Positions 6,691 to 14,049 of a stretch of 25,165 bases of DNA are shown piece by piece (position 1 is the stretch's first letter; every line of letters begins with the position of its first letter). Source of the stretch: 1-14-0-20-39-34 sp043800545 (GTDB lineage Bacteria; Patescibacteriota; Patescibacteriia; Magasanikbacterales; UBA922); the NCBI GenBank assembly GCA_043800545.1, contig JAZDMW010000022.1:1-25165 (forward strand), read 5' to 3'. The position numbers and the translations under genes are program-made. The notes under the pieces were generated by a model, which saw only the letters and a program-made list of their open reading frames with translations, had not been told where the DNA came from and made no database searches.

Positions 6691-7398
6691 TCAGTAGCAG
6701 AAGCGGAAGCCGGAGTGCTCGCGTCCGTGGATGCTACGCATCGCGACCGTCCAGAAGAGGTTCAAGACTGGACAGTGCCCGTCCCCGAACCGAGAGCCCT
6801 TCCCGTAGGCCATCACCTCGGTGATGGCAGTGTGCCAGGTGCCCTCGAAGAAGTACTTCCTGAGGACATTCTCGTCGCTCAGGTTGGGGGCTGCGCGCAT
6901 GGCGTACTCGAGCTTGTTCGTCTCGTAGTCGAGGTTGAACTTCTCGAGGGTGCGCTCGCGCCCCATGTCCGTAACCACTGCCCAGCCCACGCAGGTGCGC
7001 AGGTCAGGGGCAGTGGTGAAGCGGACACCTCCGTCGGAGTCGACGTAGCCGATCTCCTCATCGTTGAGGAGGATCGGAGTTTTCCGCTGTTCCTGCGGAC
7101 GGCACATCTCCGAGAGCATGTGCGTCTTGCCGTCGGGGGTGGTCACCTCCAGGTCCTCGAGCTGGAACAGGCTGAGGTTCACCTTGGTCAGCTCGATCCC
7201 GAGCTTGGCCTGCTCCTCCATGAGAGGCGTCATCTGGGCGCGAAGACCCTTGACACGGTAGGTGTCCCAGGTTTCGCTCCAGCTCATGCCCTGCAGGCGC
7301 TCGAGGGCCTTTCGCTCCTCGGTGATCTCCTTGTTGATGGCCTGAATCTGGCCGTTGAGGGTCTCCATGCGGGTGTTGAGCTCTTCGTTATGGGACAT
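6691..7398 (-). CDS. Cassette B: 235-aa GC-rich gene, unknown function
   Basis: Not recognised. The N-terminal third (about residues 3-80) is strongly charged with heptad-like spacing (EELNTRMETLNGQIQAINKE), so it is probably a coiled coil. The remainder looks globular, with Trp/Tyr-rich segments and a C-terminal block (200-235, NLFWTVAMRSIH) shared with the fragment at 2472-2588. The start at 7398 is fixed by AAGGAG seven bases upstream. Composition is striking: 40 of 60 bases at 6961-7020 are G or C, against 18 of 60 at 12901-12960 in nrdD. It stops with TGA, which no native gene here does. It has its own consensus promoter and terminator. Recent transfer from a GC-rich source is inferred. 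No signal peptide or membrane span is seen. Confidence 0.75.
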   Translation of the reverse strand: MSHNEELNTRMETLNGQIQAINKEITEERKALERLQGMSWSETWDTYRVKGLRAQMTPLMEEQAKLGIELTKVNLSLFQLEDLEVTTPDGKTHMLSEMCRPQEQRKTPILLNDEEIGYVDSDGGVRFTTAPDLRTCVGWAVVTDMGRERTLEKFNLDYETNKLEYAMRAAPNLSDENVLRKYFFEGTWHTAITEVMAYGKGSRFGDGHCPVLNLFWTVAMRSIHGREHSGFRFCY

Positions 7399-7438
7399 TC
7401 GGAGTCTCCTTGTCTTCTACCAATTGTAACGTCCCTAA

Positions 7439-7453
7439 GCACTACCATAGTGC
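7439..7453 (-). promoter_or_regulatory. Hairpin in the 5' leader of cassette B
   Basis: On the reverse strand GCACTA and TAGTGC pair around a TGG loop, early in the roughly 65-nt leader. It is short; a protein-binding site or mRNA-stabilising stem is possible. Confidence 0.4.
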
Positions 7454-7467
7454 CAATAGAACAAAAT

Positions 7468-7496
7468 AGTATAGCATAAAAAATGGGCTTTGTCAA
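7468..7496 (-). promoter_or_regulatory. Strong consensus promoter of cassette B
   Basis: Reverse strand: TTGACA (7491-7496), 17-nt spacer, TATACT (7468-7473). This is the best sigma-70 match among the GC-rich cassettes. Confidence 0.8.
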
Positions 7497-7560
7497 GGGT
7501 TATGGGCGAATATTTTAAATAATTTGTCTAATTTTAGATGAATATTAATACACAAGGTGA

Positions 7561-7585
7561 TTATCCACAGATATATTGTAGATAA
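7561..7585. promoter_or_regulatory. Two inverted DnaA-box-like sites in an AT-rich gap
   Basis: TTATCCACA (7561-7569) is a perfect consensus DnaA box. TGTAGATAA (7577-7585) is a one-mismatch box in the opposite orientation, 7 nt away. The flanking 7500-7560 stretch is very AT-rich and contains the inverted repeat TCTAA-TT-TTAGA. The second box overlaps the putative -35 of the next gene, so DnaA control of that promoter is possible. No other origin feature is visible. Confidence 0.45.
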
Positions 7586-7603
7586 TAGTATGAAGGGTAT
7601 AAT
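7576..7603 (+). promoter_or_regulatory. Putative promoter of the DUF2164 gene
   Basis: TTGTAG (7576-7581), 16-nt spacer, TATAAT (7598-7603). It would give a leader of about 65 nt, longer than other native leaders here. Confidence 0.5.
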
Positions 7604-7676
7604 CTATACATAAGTTATTAATTGTTTTTTACTCCAGAATCTTGAGAATTCGGAGGTTTGGAAAATACATAAAAAT

Positions 7677-7931
7677 ATGAAGGACCCAAAAAGTAATTTA
7701 CAATTTATTTCTGATGATCAAAGAAGAAAAAGTATACAAGAAATCCAAACTTTTTTTGCAGAAGAAAGAGATGAAGAAATTGGAGTTATTGCAGCTGAAG
7801 AAATACTGGATTTTTTCCTTGAAGGAATTGGAAAGGGAATATATAATTCTGGGGTAGAAAATGCACGGAAGTTTGTGAAGGAGCATTGTGATGATATGAC
7901 GTATACTCTCGGGGATTTGCTGAGAAAGTAA
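7677..7931 (+). CDS. DUF2164 family protein
   Basis: An 84-aa protein with the DUF2164 layout: an N-terminal SDDQRRKSIQEIQTFFAEE helix, a central EEIGVIAAEEILDFFLEGIG block, and IYNSGVENARKFV. The match to the family (AAe.lLdFfle.iG..iYN.gv.dA) is clear by eye. Members are small cytosolic proteins of unknown function. Native AT-rich codon use, TAA stop, and no SD at a usable distance (a GGAGG lies about 20 nt upstream, too far). It converges on thiI and shares a terminator with it. Confidence 0.75.
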   Translation: MKDPKSNLQFISDDQRRKSIQEIQTFFAEERDEEIGVIAAEEILDFFLEGIGKGIYNSGVENARKFVKEHCDDMTYTLGDLLRK

Positions 7932-7935
7932 AGAA

Positions 7936-7959
7936 AAAAGAGTCCATTAGGACTCTTTT
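7936..7959. terminator. Bidirectional terminator shared by DUF2164 gene and thiI
   Basis: AAAAGAGTCC (7936-7945), loop ATTA, GGACTCTTTT (7950-7959): a perfect 10-bp stem. The thiI stop codon (7947-7949) lies in the loop. Confidence 0.85.
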
Positions 7960-9119
7960 GTTATATTCTGTAATGCTTCGGAGATAAGTTCTTTTTCTGG
8001 AAGTGTTTTTGCAATGGTATCTATGTCTATAAAGTTTGCACGGGTTTCTGGAAAACGTGGAGTGAAGAGTGTGCAACAGTCATCATGAGGAAGAATGGAA
8101 ATCTGTGCTGTCCCAATTTCTTCTGCCTTGTGTATAATTTCGTTTTTATCAAATCCTACAAGCGGACGAAGAATAATTTTTTTCACAGCAGCGCTCACAG
8201 CAGTCATGTTCTCTATAGTCTGACTCGCTACTTGTCCCAGGGAATCACCGGTCACTAATGCTTTTGCTTTTTCTCTATTAGAAATTTTTTCTGCAATTGC
8301 AAGCATGAAGCGTCTATAAAAAATAATTCTGTATTTTTCTGGAACAGCAAGCATTATTTTCTTTTGCACTTGTCCAAATGCACAAACAAATAATTTCATG
8401 CGAGGATTGTATGCTTTCAGTATATTGTGAATTTCTCGGACTTTTTCTGTGGATGCAGGAGAGGTAAATGGTTCTGCATGGAAATGTACAAGACGGATAC
8501 TGAGTCCACGTTTCATGGCATAGTAAGCAGCAACCGGGGAGTCAAAACCTCCAGAGATGAGCACGATGGCTTTTCCAGAACATCCGAGTGGAAGTCCACC
8601 AGGTCCTTGAATTTTTTCTGTATAAATAAAAGCCTTATTATCTACAATTTCAATAAACACAGTAATATCTGGGGTATGCAAATCCACTGCTTTCCCAAGT
8701 TCTTCATAAATTTTTCCTCCAACACGCACAGAAACTTCTTGTGAGTGAAGTGGAAAGTGTTTTTGTGGACGTTTTGTAGTAATGCGGAAGGTGTTAAAAG
8801 TATTTTCTCTTTTTTTGAGTTCATCAAATGCAGCTGTTTCAATGGCTTCAATCGTTTGTTCTACTTCAAAACCAAAAGAAAAGTAAGCAATACCAAAAGT
8901 ATGGGTGAGAATATGTATCCATATTTGTTTTTGTTCTTCGGTCAATTCTGTGAGATCAATACGAATCCTCCCATACATACGCATAACCCTTCCAATTCTT
9001 TGCACATGGTTATGTCGCATCTTTTGTTGTATGTCTTTTATGAGGGTATCTTCGAAGAACCTTTTGTTTCCACTTTTGAGAGCAATTTCATCATAGTGGA
9101 TAATAATTCTGTGTTGCAT
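7947..9119 (-). CDS. thiI: tRNA 4-thiouridine synthetase ThiI (no rhodanese domain)
   Basis: A 390-aa enzyme that adenylates U8 of tRNA and replaces its oxygen with sulfur; in some bacteria it also supports thiazole synthesis. Domain order is an N-terminal ferredoxin-like part (about 1-60), THUMP (about 60-165), and a PP-loop ATPase with VLISGGFDSPVAAYY (186-200). The TGDSLGQVASQT block is typical of ThiI. The C-terminal rhodanese domain of E. coli ThiI is absent, as in many short ThiI proteins, so sulfur must come from another carrier. The start at 9119 matches the conserved N-terminus (IIIHYDEIALKSGN) and follows a near-consensus promoter with a leader of about 15 nt and no SD. Confidence 0.95.
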   Translation of the reverse strand: MQHRIIIHYDEIALKSGNKRFFEDTLIKDIQQKMRHNHVQRIGRVMRMYGRIRIDLTELTEEQKQIWIHILTHTFGIAYFSFGFEVEQTIEAIETAAFDELKKRENTFNTFRITTKRPQKHFPLHSQEVSVRVGGKIYEELGKAVDLHTPDITVFIEIVDNKAFIYTEKIQGPGGLPLGCSGKAIVLISGGFDSPVAAYYAMKRGLSIRLVHFHAEPFTSPASTEKVREIHNILKAYNPRMKLFVCAFGQVQKKIMLAVPEKYRIIFYRRFMLAIAEKISNREKAKALVTGDSLGQVASQTIENMTAVSAAVKKIILRPLVGFDKNEIIHKAEEIGTAQISILPHDDCCTLFTPRFPETRANFIDIDTIAKTLPEKELISEALQNITKES

Positions 9120-9140
9120 ACTTTTGTAATATATCTGCAG

Positions 9141-9169
9141 AGTGTAGCAGGATTTTTTGCTTGTGTCAA
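9141..9169 (-). promoter_or_regulatory. Promoter of thiI
   Basis: Reverse strand: TTGACA (9164-9169), 17-nt spacer, TACACT (9141-9146). Confidence 0.8.
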
Positions 9170-9200
9170 TGTTTTTTACTTTACGGTATAAAGTGTTTGT

Positions 9201-9209
9201 TGGTATACT
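9201..9209 (+). promoter_or_regulatory. Extended -10 promoter for the ATP-cone nuclease operon
   Basis: TGG followed by TATACT (9204-9209), 25 nt before the ATG at 9235. No good -35 is visible (TTACGG at 9181-9186), consistent with an extended -10 type. Confidence 0.55.
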
Positions 9210-9234
9210 ACCAGTATATTCGTAATTATCTTCT

Positions 9235-10065
9235 ATGACAAAAAAGAAAAAAATATATAAATCGAGTGGGAAGCTCGTGCCATATTCTGAAGAAAAAGTA
9301 AGACGTTCACTTCTCCGTTCTGGAGCTGATCGTGATCTCGCAAATGCTATAGCTCAAAAAGTCACAGCAGAAATTCGGGAGGGAGACACCACCCGTGATG
9401 TGTTTAAAAAGGCATATGCAATGTTACGCGGACAAAAGCAACGTGGTGTTGCTGCGAGATACAATTTGAAGCAAGCTATTTTGGATTTAGGACCAACAGG
9501 TTTTCCTTTTGAGCGTTTTATTGGTGAGCTTTTTAAAAGAAAAGGATTTACCGTTCATGTGAGTCAAAAAGTTCATGGAGCTTGTGGAGTAAATCACGAA
9601 GTGGATGTAATTGTGGAAAATGAAGAAAAAGTTCGTTATATAGAATGCAAATTTAGGAATGTTCTTGGAGCTCAGGTGGATGTTAAAGTTCCTTTGTATA
9701 TTCATTCACGATTTGAGGATATTGAAGCAAATACAGAGAATCATGAAAAAAGAAAACAAGAACCATGGATTATTACTAACAGTATCTTTAGTGTTGATGC
9801 CATAAAATATGCAGAGTGCATGAATATGAAAATCATTGGTTGGAGATATCCTCATGATTTTGGTTTGGAGCATCTAGTAGAGGATGCTAAGCTTCATCCA
9901 ATTACATGTCTTTCCAATCTTACAAAAACACAAAAACAAGAGCTTCTGCAAAAGGGGATTGTCATTTGCTCTGATCTTTACTCCCATGAACAATTTTTAA
10001 AGAATCTTGGCGTAAATGTACATGCGCTTTTTAAAGAATTACAGGATCTGTATAAAGAAGAATAA
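9235..10065 (+). CDS. ATP-cone domain fused to Mrr-like PD-(D/E)XK nuclease
   Basis: This 276-aa protein has two recognisable parts. Residues about 6-88 form an ATP-cone (SSGKLVPYSEEKVRRSLLRSG), the nucleotide-sensing module best known from ribonucleotide reductases and NrdR. Residues about 90-175 look like a restriction-endonuclease fold: E93 in PFERFIGELF, D124 in HEVDVIV, and E137-x-K139 in RYIECKF supply the E...D...ExK catalytic set seen in Mrr-like enzymes. The C-terminal third (LTKTQKQELLQKGIVICSDL) may be a helix-hairpin-helix-type DNA-binding part. The next gene starts one base after its TAA, so the two are co-transcribed. A nuclease gated by ATP/dATP is an inference; the domain calls are firmer. 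Confidence 0.75.
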   Translation: MTKKKKIYKSSGKLVPYSEEKVRRSLLRSGADRDLANAIAQKVTAEIREGDTTRDVFKKAYAMLRGQKQRGVAARYNLKQAILDLGPTGFPFERFIGELFKRKGFTVHVSQKVHGACGVNHEVDVIVENEEKVRYIECKFRNVLGAQVDVKVPLYIHSRFEDIEANTENHEKRKQEPWIITNSIFSVDAIKYAECMNMKIIGWRYPHDFGLEHLVEDAKLHPITCLSNLTKTQKQELLQKGIVICSDLYSHEQFLKNLGVNVHALFKELQDLYKEE

Positions 10066-10066
10066 C

Positions 10067-10603
10067 ATGGAAAATTGTGTCATACCGTATAAAATAAAAA
10101 GAAGTGCAAGAATAAAAAGAATTCGGATTGTTGTGGACAATGGAGAATATGTGACGATTAAAGCGAGTCTCAATGCAAATCTTTCTGGAATAGAAAAGTT
10201 TTTGGAAAAAGAAAAAGAATGGATATCACTCCAATTACAAAAATTTAAGCGAGAAAAGATTTCACTCACAAGTGGAAATGAAACGTATCATGGGTATCGT
10301 CTTCGAGCTCATCAATTGGTACGGGACAGACTTCGTGTCTGGAATGTGCAATATGGGTATACATATAATACAATTCGTATTAAAGACACGGGAACTCGTT
10401 GGGGAAGTTGTAGTTCACAAAAAAATTTGAATTTCAATTATCGTATTTACTTTTTACCAGAGCATCTTCAGGACTATATTATTGTCCATGAATTGTGCCA
10501 TCTGGAAGAGATGAATCACTCGTTCCATTTTTGGAATTTGGTAAAAAAGACGGTTCCAGATTACAGAAAAAGGAAACATGAACTCAAAAAATATAGTTTG
10601 TAG
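10067..10603 (+). CDS. YgjP-like zinc metallopeptidase (DUF45)
   Basis: A 178-aa YgjP/DUF45 protein. The diagnostic segment is TRWGSCSSQKNLNFNYRI (110-127), followed by YIIVHELCHLEEMNHS: the zinc site HELCH (His141, Glu142, His145), then H151 and FW. I chose the ATG at 10067 because the family N-terminus starts near there and it leaves a one-base gap after the upstream stop; longer in-frame starts would overlap the previous gene. YgjP-like genes are often found beside type I restriction genes, which fits the nuclease partner here. The physiological substrate is not known. The stop is TAG. Confidence 0.85.
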   Translation: MENCVIPYKIKRSARIKRIRIVVDNGEYVTIKASLNANLSGIEKFLEKEKEWISLQLQKFKREKISLTSGNETYHGYRLRAHQLVRDRLRVWNVQYGYTYNTIRIKDTGTRWGSCSSQKNLNFNYRIYFLPEHLQDYIIVHELCHLEEMNHSFHFWNLVKKTVPDYRKRKHELKKYSL

Positions 10604-10654
10604 TTCAGTGGTCAAAATGTGGAAAACTCCATTATTTCTCTCAACGGACATCAT

Positions 10655-10683
10655 TTGTTTTGGCCATCTAAAGATGGTATTAT
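10655..10683 (+). promoter_or_regulatory. Promoter with operator-like palindrome before the PAS-sigma gene
   Basis: TTGTTT (10655-10660), 17-nt spacer ending TGG, TATTAT (10678-10683). The spacer holds a perfect inverted repeat CCATCT-AA-AGATGG (10664-10677), placed where a bound regulator would block or remodel RNA polymerase. Confidence 0.6.
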
Positions 10684-10703
10684 AGAGGTACAAATACGTT
10701 ATT

Positions 10704-11837
10704 ATGGTACCTGTACTTGATACAAAAGATAATCAGACACCAGAGCAGATTGTAAAACAGCTGTTTGATCATACATTGGGCTGTTTTTTAGTTACTGACG
10801 AGGATTCTAACGTCCTTTATGCGAATAAGGCTCTGGAATACAGGACTGGTTTTTCTGTTGCAGAAGTGGTGGGGAGTAGGCCGGGAAAATTGTGGGGGTC
10901 CCAGATGCAGAGAACATTTTATGATGAGATGTGGACCACCATAAAAAAGAATGGAAATGCTTTTACAGGTTCACTCTTGAACAAAAGAAAAGACAGTGAA
11001 ACCTTTCAGGACTTTTTACAAATTGCTCCGATTGTAGACAAAAAAACAGGGGAGAAACATTTTCTTCATGTTCATCCGGATAAAAGCCGTGAGGAATATA
11101 TTTTTCAATTCCAAAGAGATTTCCTCCAATTCATGAATCAACCAGATGTCAGTTCAACACGATTTATGCAATGGCTTCTTCCTTGGATTATGAGTGGAAG
11201 CATGCGTACCATTAATACCAATGAAATTATAGATATTACCAGAAAAATGGACAAAACGCTTTTTTCCTTTTTGGAAGATATTTTTGTCTCTCCAACGAAA
11301 TTGCATTTCCATAGTCGTGAGGATGATCAAAAACTCATTGTAAAGGCACAAGAGAATCCTTTGTATTTTGATCAGATATATAAGAAGTATCATGAGCCTA
11401 TTTCTCAGTACTTTTATTTTCGGACAGGAGAAAATGTCCAGATTGCTGAAGATCTTACACAGGAGACCTTCTATAGGGCTCTCCAGTACTTGGAAGTGTT
11501 CCAGCCGATGAATGCATCATATCTTACATATCTCATGCGTATAGCGCATAATTTGCTTGTAAACTACTATCGCAGAATACAGACACTCCCATTGGAGGGT
11601 TTTGAGAATACATTTCTTGTCACTCCAAAAGAAGAGAAAGAAGATCTCTGGATGATGGAGCTTGTCTGGAAAGTGGCGGCAACTCTCCAAGAGAATGAAC
11701 AAAAGGTTCTTCATATGAAATATAAAGATGAATTGTCTGTAAAAGAAATTGCAGATTTGCTTGGAAAAACAGAAAATGCTGTAAAACTCCACCTTTCTCG
11801 TGGAAGAAAAAATTTGAGGAAAAGGCTGGAGATATAA
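10704..11837 (+). CDS. PAS domain fused to an ECF-type sigma factor
   Basis: A 377-aa protein. Residues about 15-125 are a PAS domain (FDHTLGCFLVTDEDSNVLYA, then EYRTGFSVAEVVGS). A linker of about 85 residues follows, then sigma region 2 (about 215-292; YFDQIYKKYHEPISQYFYF, AEDLTQETFYRAL, and YLMRIAHNLLVNYYRR) and sigma region 4 (about 325-375; LQENEQKVLHMKYKDELSVKE and AVKLHLSRGRKNLRKRL). Region 3 is missing, as in ECF sigma factors. The PAS part replaces the usual separate anti-sigma factor as a plausible sensor. No transmembrane span is seen, so a cytosolic cue (redox, ligand or a partner protein) is likely. The gene sits 85 nt upstream of nrdD on the same strand. The domain assignments are strong; the signal and regulon are unknown. 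Confidence 0.8.
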   Translation: MVPVLDTKDNQTPEQIVKQLFDHTLGCFLVTDEDSNVLYANKALEYRTGFSVAEVVGSRPGKLWGSQMQRTFYDEMWTTIKKNGNAFTGSLLNKRKDSETFQDFLQIAPIVDKKTGEKHFLHVHPDKSREEYIFQFQRDFLQFMNQPDVSSTRFMQWLLPWIMSGSMRTINTNEIIDITRKMDKTLFSFLEDIFVSPTKLHFHSREDDQKLIVKAQENPLYFDQIYKKYHEPISQYFYFRTGENVQIAEDLTQETFYRALQYLEVFQPMNASYLTYLMRIAHNLLVNYYRRIQTLPLEGFENTFLVTPKEEKEDLWMMELVWKVAATLQENEQKVLHMKYKDELSVKEIADLLGKTENAVKLHLSRGRKNLRKRLEI

Positions 11838-11922
11838 CCATGACACCTTTTTTCTTCTCATGTGTTTATATATATACCGAAGCAGAAAGTTTCATTCATA
11901 ATACCATCTAAAAAAGTCATGT

Positions 11923-14049
11923 ATGCCGGTAACTAAAATTCTAAAAAGAAGTGGTGATATTGTAGATTTTGATCCAACGAAGATAGAAAAAGCGGTTTAT
12001 GCAGCCCTCAAAAATGTTGGAAGAGATGATAAAACAATTGCGTATACCATTACCAAAGATGTGGTTATGGGGATAAATGAATTGTATCCTGAAGAAATTC
12101 CAACAGTTGAACAAGTACAGGATCTCGTTGAGGATCTTTTGATTCACTATGATTATGCTGATGTTGCGAAGCATTATATACTCTATCGAGCGACTCGTAC
12201 GCAAGCTCGTGAACAAAAGCATGTTGCGGTTGAAGTAGAAAAAACAATTGAAGAATATTTGAACCAACTGGATTGGAGAGTCAATGAAAATGCAAATCAG
12301 GGATATTCTCTTGGAGGCATGATTTTGAACACTGCAGGAAAGATTACAGCAAATTATTGGTTAAGCCATATTTATCCACCTTCTGTTGGTGATGCTCACA
12401 GAAATGGAGATTTCCATATTCACGATTTGTCCATGTTTTCTGGATATTGTGCAGGATGGAGTCTTCGTCAATTGCTTGAGGAAGGATTCAATGGTGTTCC
12501 AAACAAAACAGAATCAGGAGCGCCAAAACACCTCAGTTCTGCAGTTGCACAAATGGTAAACTTTTTAGGAACGCTCCAAAATGAATGGGCAGGGGCACAG
12601 GCATTTTCCAGTTTGGATACATACCTCGCACCGTTCATTAAAAAGTACGAATTACAAATTCGTGAGGATATACAAAAAAATAAAATACAATTTCCAAGTG
12701 ATGAGGTCATGGAAGAATATATTGCCAAGGATGTGTATGAATATGCATATCAGAACATGCAATCATTTATTTTCAATTTGAACATTCCTTCACGATGGGG
12801 AACACAAACACCATTTACAAATGTTACCTTGGATTGGACAGTACCAGCAGATCTGAAAGATAAACGATTATTACTTGGCGGAGAATTGTTTCCATATACA
12901 TTTGGTGAACTCCAAAAGGAAATGAAAATTATTAATCGTGCGTTTATTGAAGTCATGATTAAAGGAGATTCCAAAGGACGTACATTTACCTTTCCAATTC
13001 CAACATACAATATTACCAAGGATTTCGATTGGGAAGATCCAGAGAATTTGCCACTTTTTGAAATGACTGCAAAATATGGTACGCCATATTTCCAGAATTT
13101 CATGAATTCGGATTTGAACCCAAGCGATGTTCGCTCTATGTGTTGTCGTCTTCAATTGGATTTGAAGGAACTCAGAACTCGTGGTGGTGGACTCTTTGGC
13201 TCAGCAGAAATGACAGGATCCATTGGCGTCGTGACCATTAATCTTCCTCGTATTGGATATTTGAACAAAGGAAACAAAGAGAAATTCATGGAACGCCTGA
13301 ACTATCTCATGGAACTTGCCATGACTTCACTTGAAATTAAGAGAAAAGAAATACAAAAATGGACAGACAGAGGATTATTCCCATTCACCAAAAGATATCT
13401 TGGTCATTTGAATAATCATTTTTCTACGATTGGTATTAACGGAATGAATGAAGCAATTCGCAATTTCACTCATGATAAAGAAAATATTACTACACCATGG
13501 GGACAAGAATTTGCAAAAGAAGTTTTGGATAATATGCGTGGAGTGATGAAACGGTATCAAGAAGAAACAGGAAATCTTTACAATCTTGAAGCCACCCCAG
13601 CAGAAGGAACCACAACTCGTTTTGCAAAAGAAGATAGAAAACGTTTTGAGGATATGATCCAGGCAGGAACAGATGATGCCCCATATTATACAAACTCAAC
13701 ACAGATTCCAGTAGAATTTGGAGATGATCTTTTTGAGGCTTTGGATCTCCAGGATGAACTCCAAACAAAATATACCGGAGGAACCGTGTTCCACTGTTAT
13801 ATGAGTGAGCGTATTAGTAGTGCAGAATCTTGCAGAAATCTTGTTCGAAAAATTCTTTCACGATACCGCATGCCATACATTACCATTTCCCCAACATTCT
13901 CTATTTGTCCAAAACATGGATATTTGGAAGGAGAATTTGATTACTGTCCAAAATGTGATGCAGAATTGGGAATCCCAGTCGGAGATCGTTTCGATAACGA
14001 CACACGCTTCAAATATGTAAGCGTAAGTGCACAAAGAAAAAAACAATAA
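11923..14049 (+). CDS. nrdD: Anaerobic ribonucleoside-triphosphate reductase, large part without glycyl-radical tail
   Basis: A 708-aa class III ribonucleotide reductase that makes dNTPs without oxygen. It has an N-terminal ATP-cone (about 3-95; ILKRSGDIVDFDPTKIEKAV) for allosteric control and the catalytic barrel, including HRNGDFHIHDL, SMCCRLQLDL with the Cys407/Cys408 pair (candidate thiyl-radical Cys), and TGSIGVVTINLPRIGY. A C-terminal zinc-site region follows (C662, H665, C675, C678). The protein then ends after a short tail, before the RxxGY glycyl-radical segment that every active NrdD needs. That segment is encoded by the very next frame (14050-14283), in phase and directly after the TAA. 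Activity would therefore need two chains, or readthrough of the stop. nrdG lies downstream. Confidence 0.93.
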   Translation: MPVTKILKRSGDIVDFDPTKIEKAVYAALKNVGRDDKTIAYTITKDVVMGINELYPEEIPTVEQVQDLVEDLLIHYDYADVAKHYILYRATRTQAREQKHVAVEVEKTIEEYLNQLDWRVNENANQGYSLGGMILNTAGKITANYWLSHIYPPSVGDAHRNGDFHIHDLSMFSGYCAGWSLRQLLEEGFNGVPNKTESGAPKHLSSAVAQMVNFLGTLQNEWAGAQAFSSLDTYLAPFIKKYELQIREDIQKNKIQFPSDEVMEEYIAKDVYEYAYQNMQSFIFNLNIPSRWGTQTPFTNVTLDWTVPADLKDKRLLLGGELFPYTFGELQKEMKIINRAFIEVMIKGDSKGRTFTFPIPTYNITKDFDWEDPENLPLFEMTAKYGTPYFQNFMNSDLNPSDVRSMCCRLQLDLKELRTRGGGLFGSAEMTGSIGVVTINLPRIGYLNKGNKEKFMERLNYLMELAMTSLEIKRKEIQKWTDRGLFPFTKRYLGHLNNHFSTIGINGMNEAIRNFTHDKENITTPWGQEFAKEVLDNMRGVMKRYQEETGNLYNLEATPAEGTTTRFAKEDRKRFEDMIQAGTDDAPYYTNSTQIPVEFGDDLFEALDLQDELQTKYTGGTVFHCYMSERISSAESCRNLVRKILSRYRMPYITISPTFSICPKHGYLEGEFDYCPKCDAELGIPVGDRFDNDTRFKYVSVSAQRKKQ

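Larger units (their letters stand above)
6579..6798. repeat. Long repeat, copy 2 (3' end of cassette B)
   Basis: Pairs with 2364-2579. Both copies keep the terminator, the spacer CCTCAATCATTT, the AAGTAAAAAGGATA block, the GGAGGTG hairpin and the end of the coding region. Differences are mostly point substitutions and small indels. Confidence 0.8.

Noticed and set aside
6643..7479. Long + strand open frame opposite cassette B
   Set aside because: It is a shadow of a GC-rich gene: stops are rare in all frames. The reverse frame has the promoter, SD, terminator and homologous tail.
7500..7676. Chromosomal origin of replication
   Set aside because: Only two DnaA-like boxes are present, with no dnaA, dnaN or other origin genes and no box cluster. 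It is kept only as a possible DnaA-regulated site.
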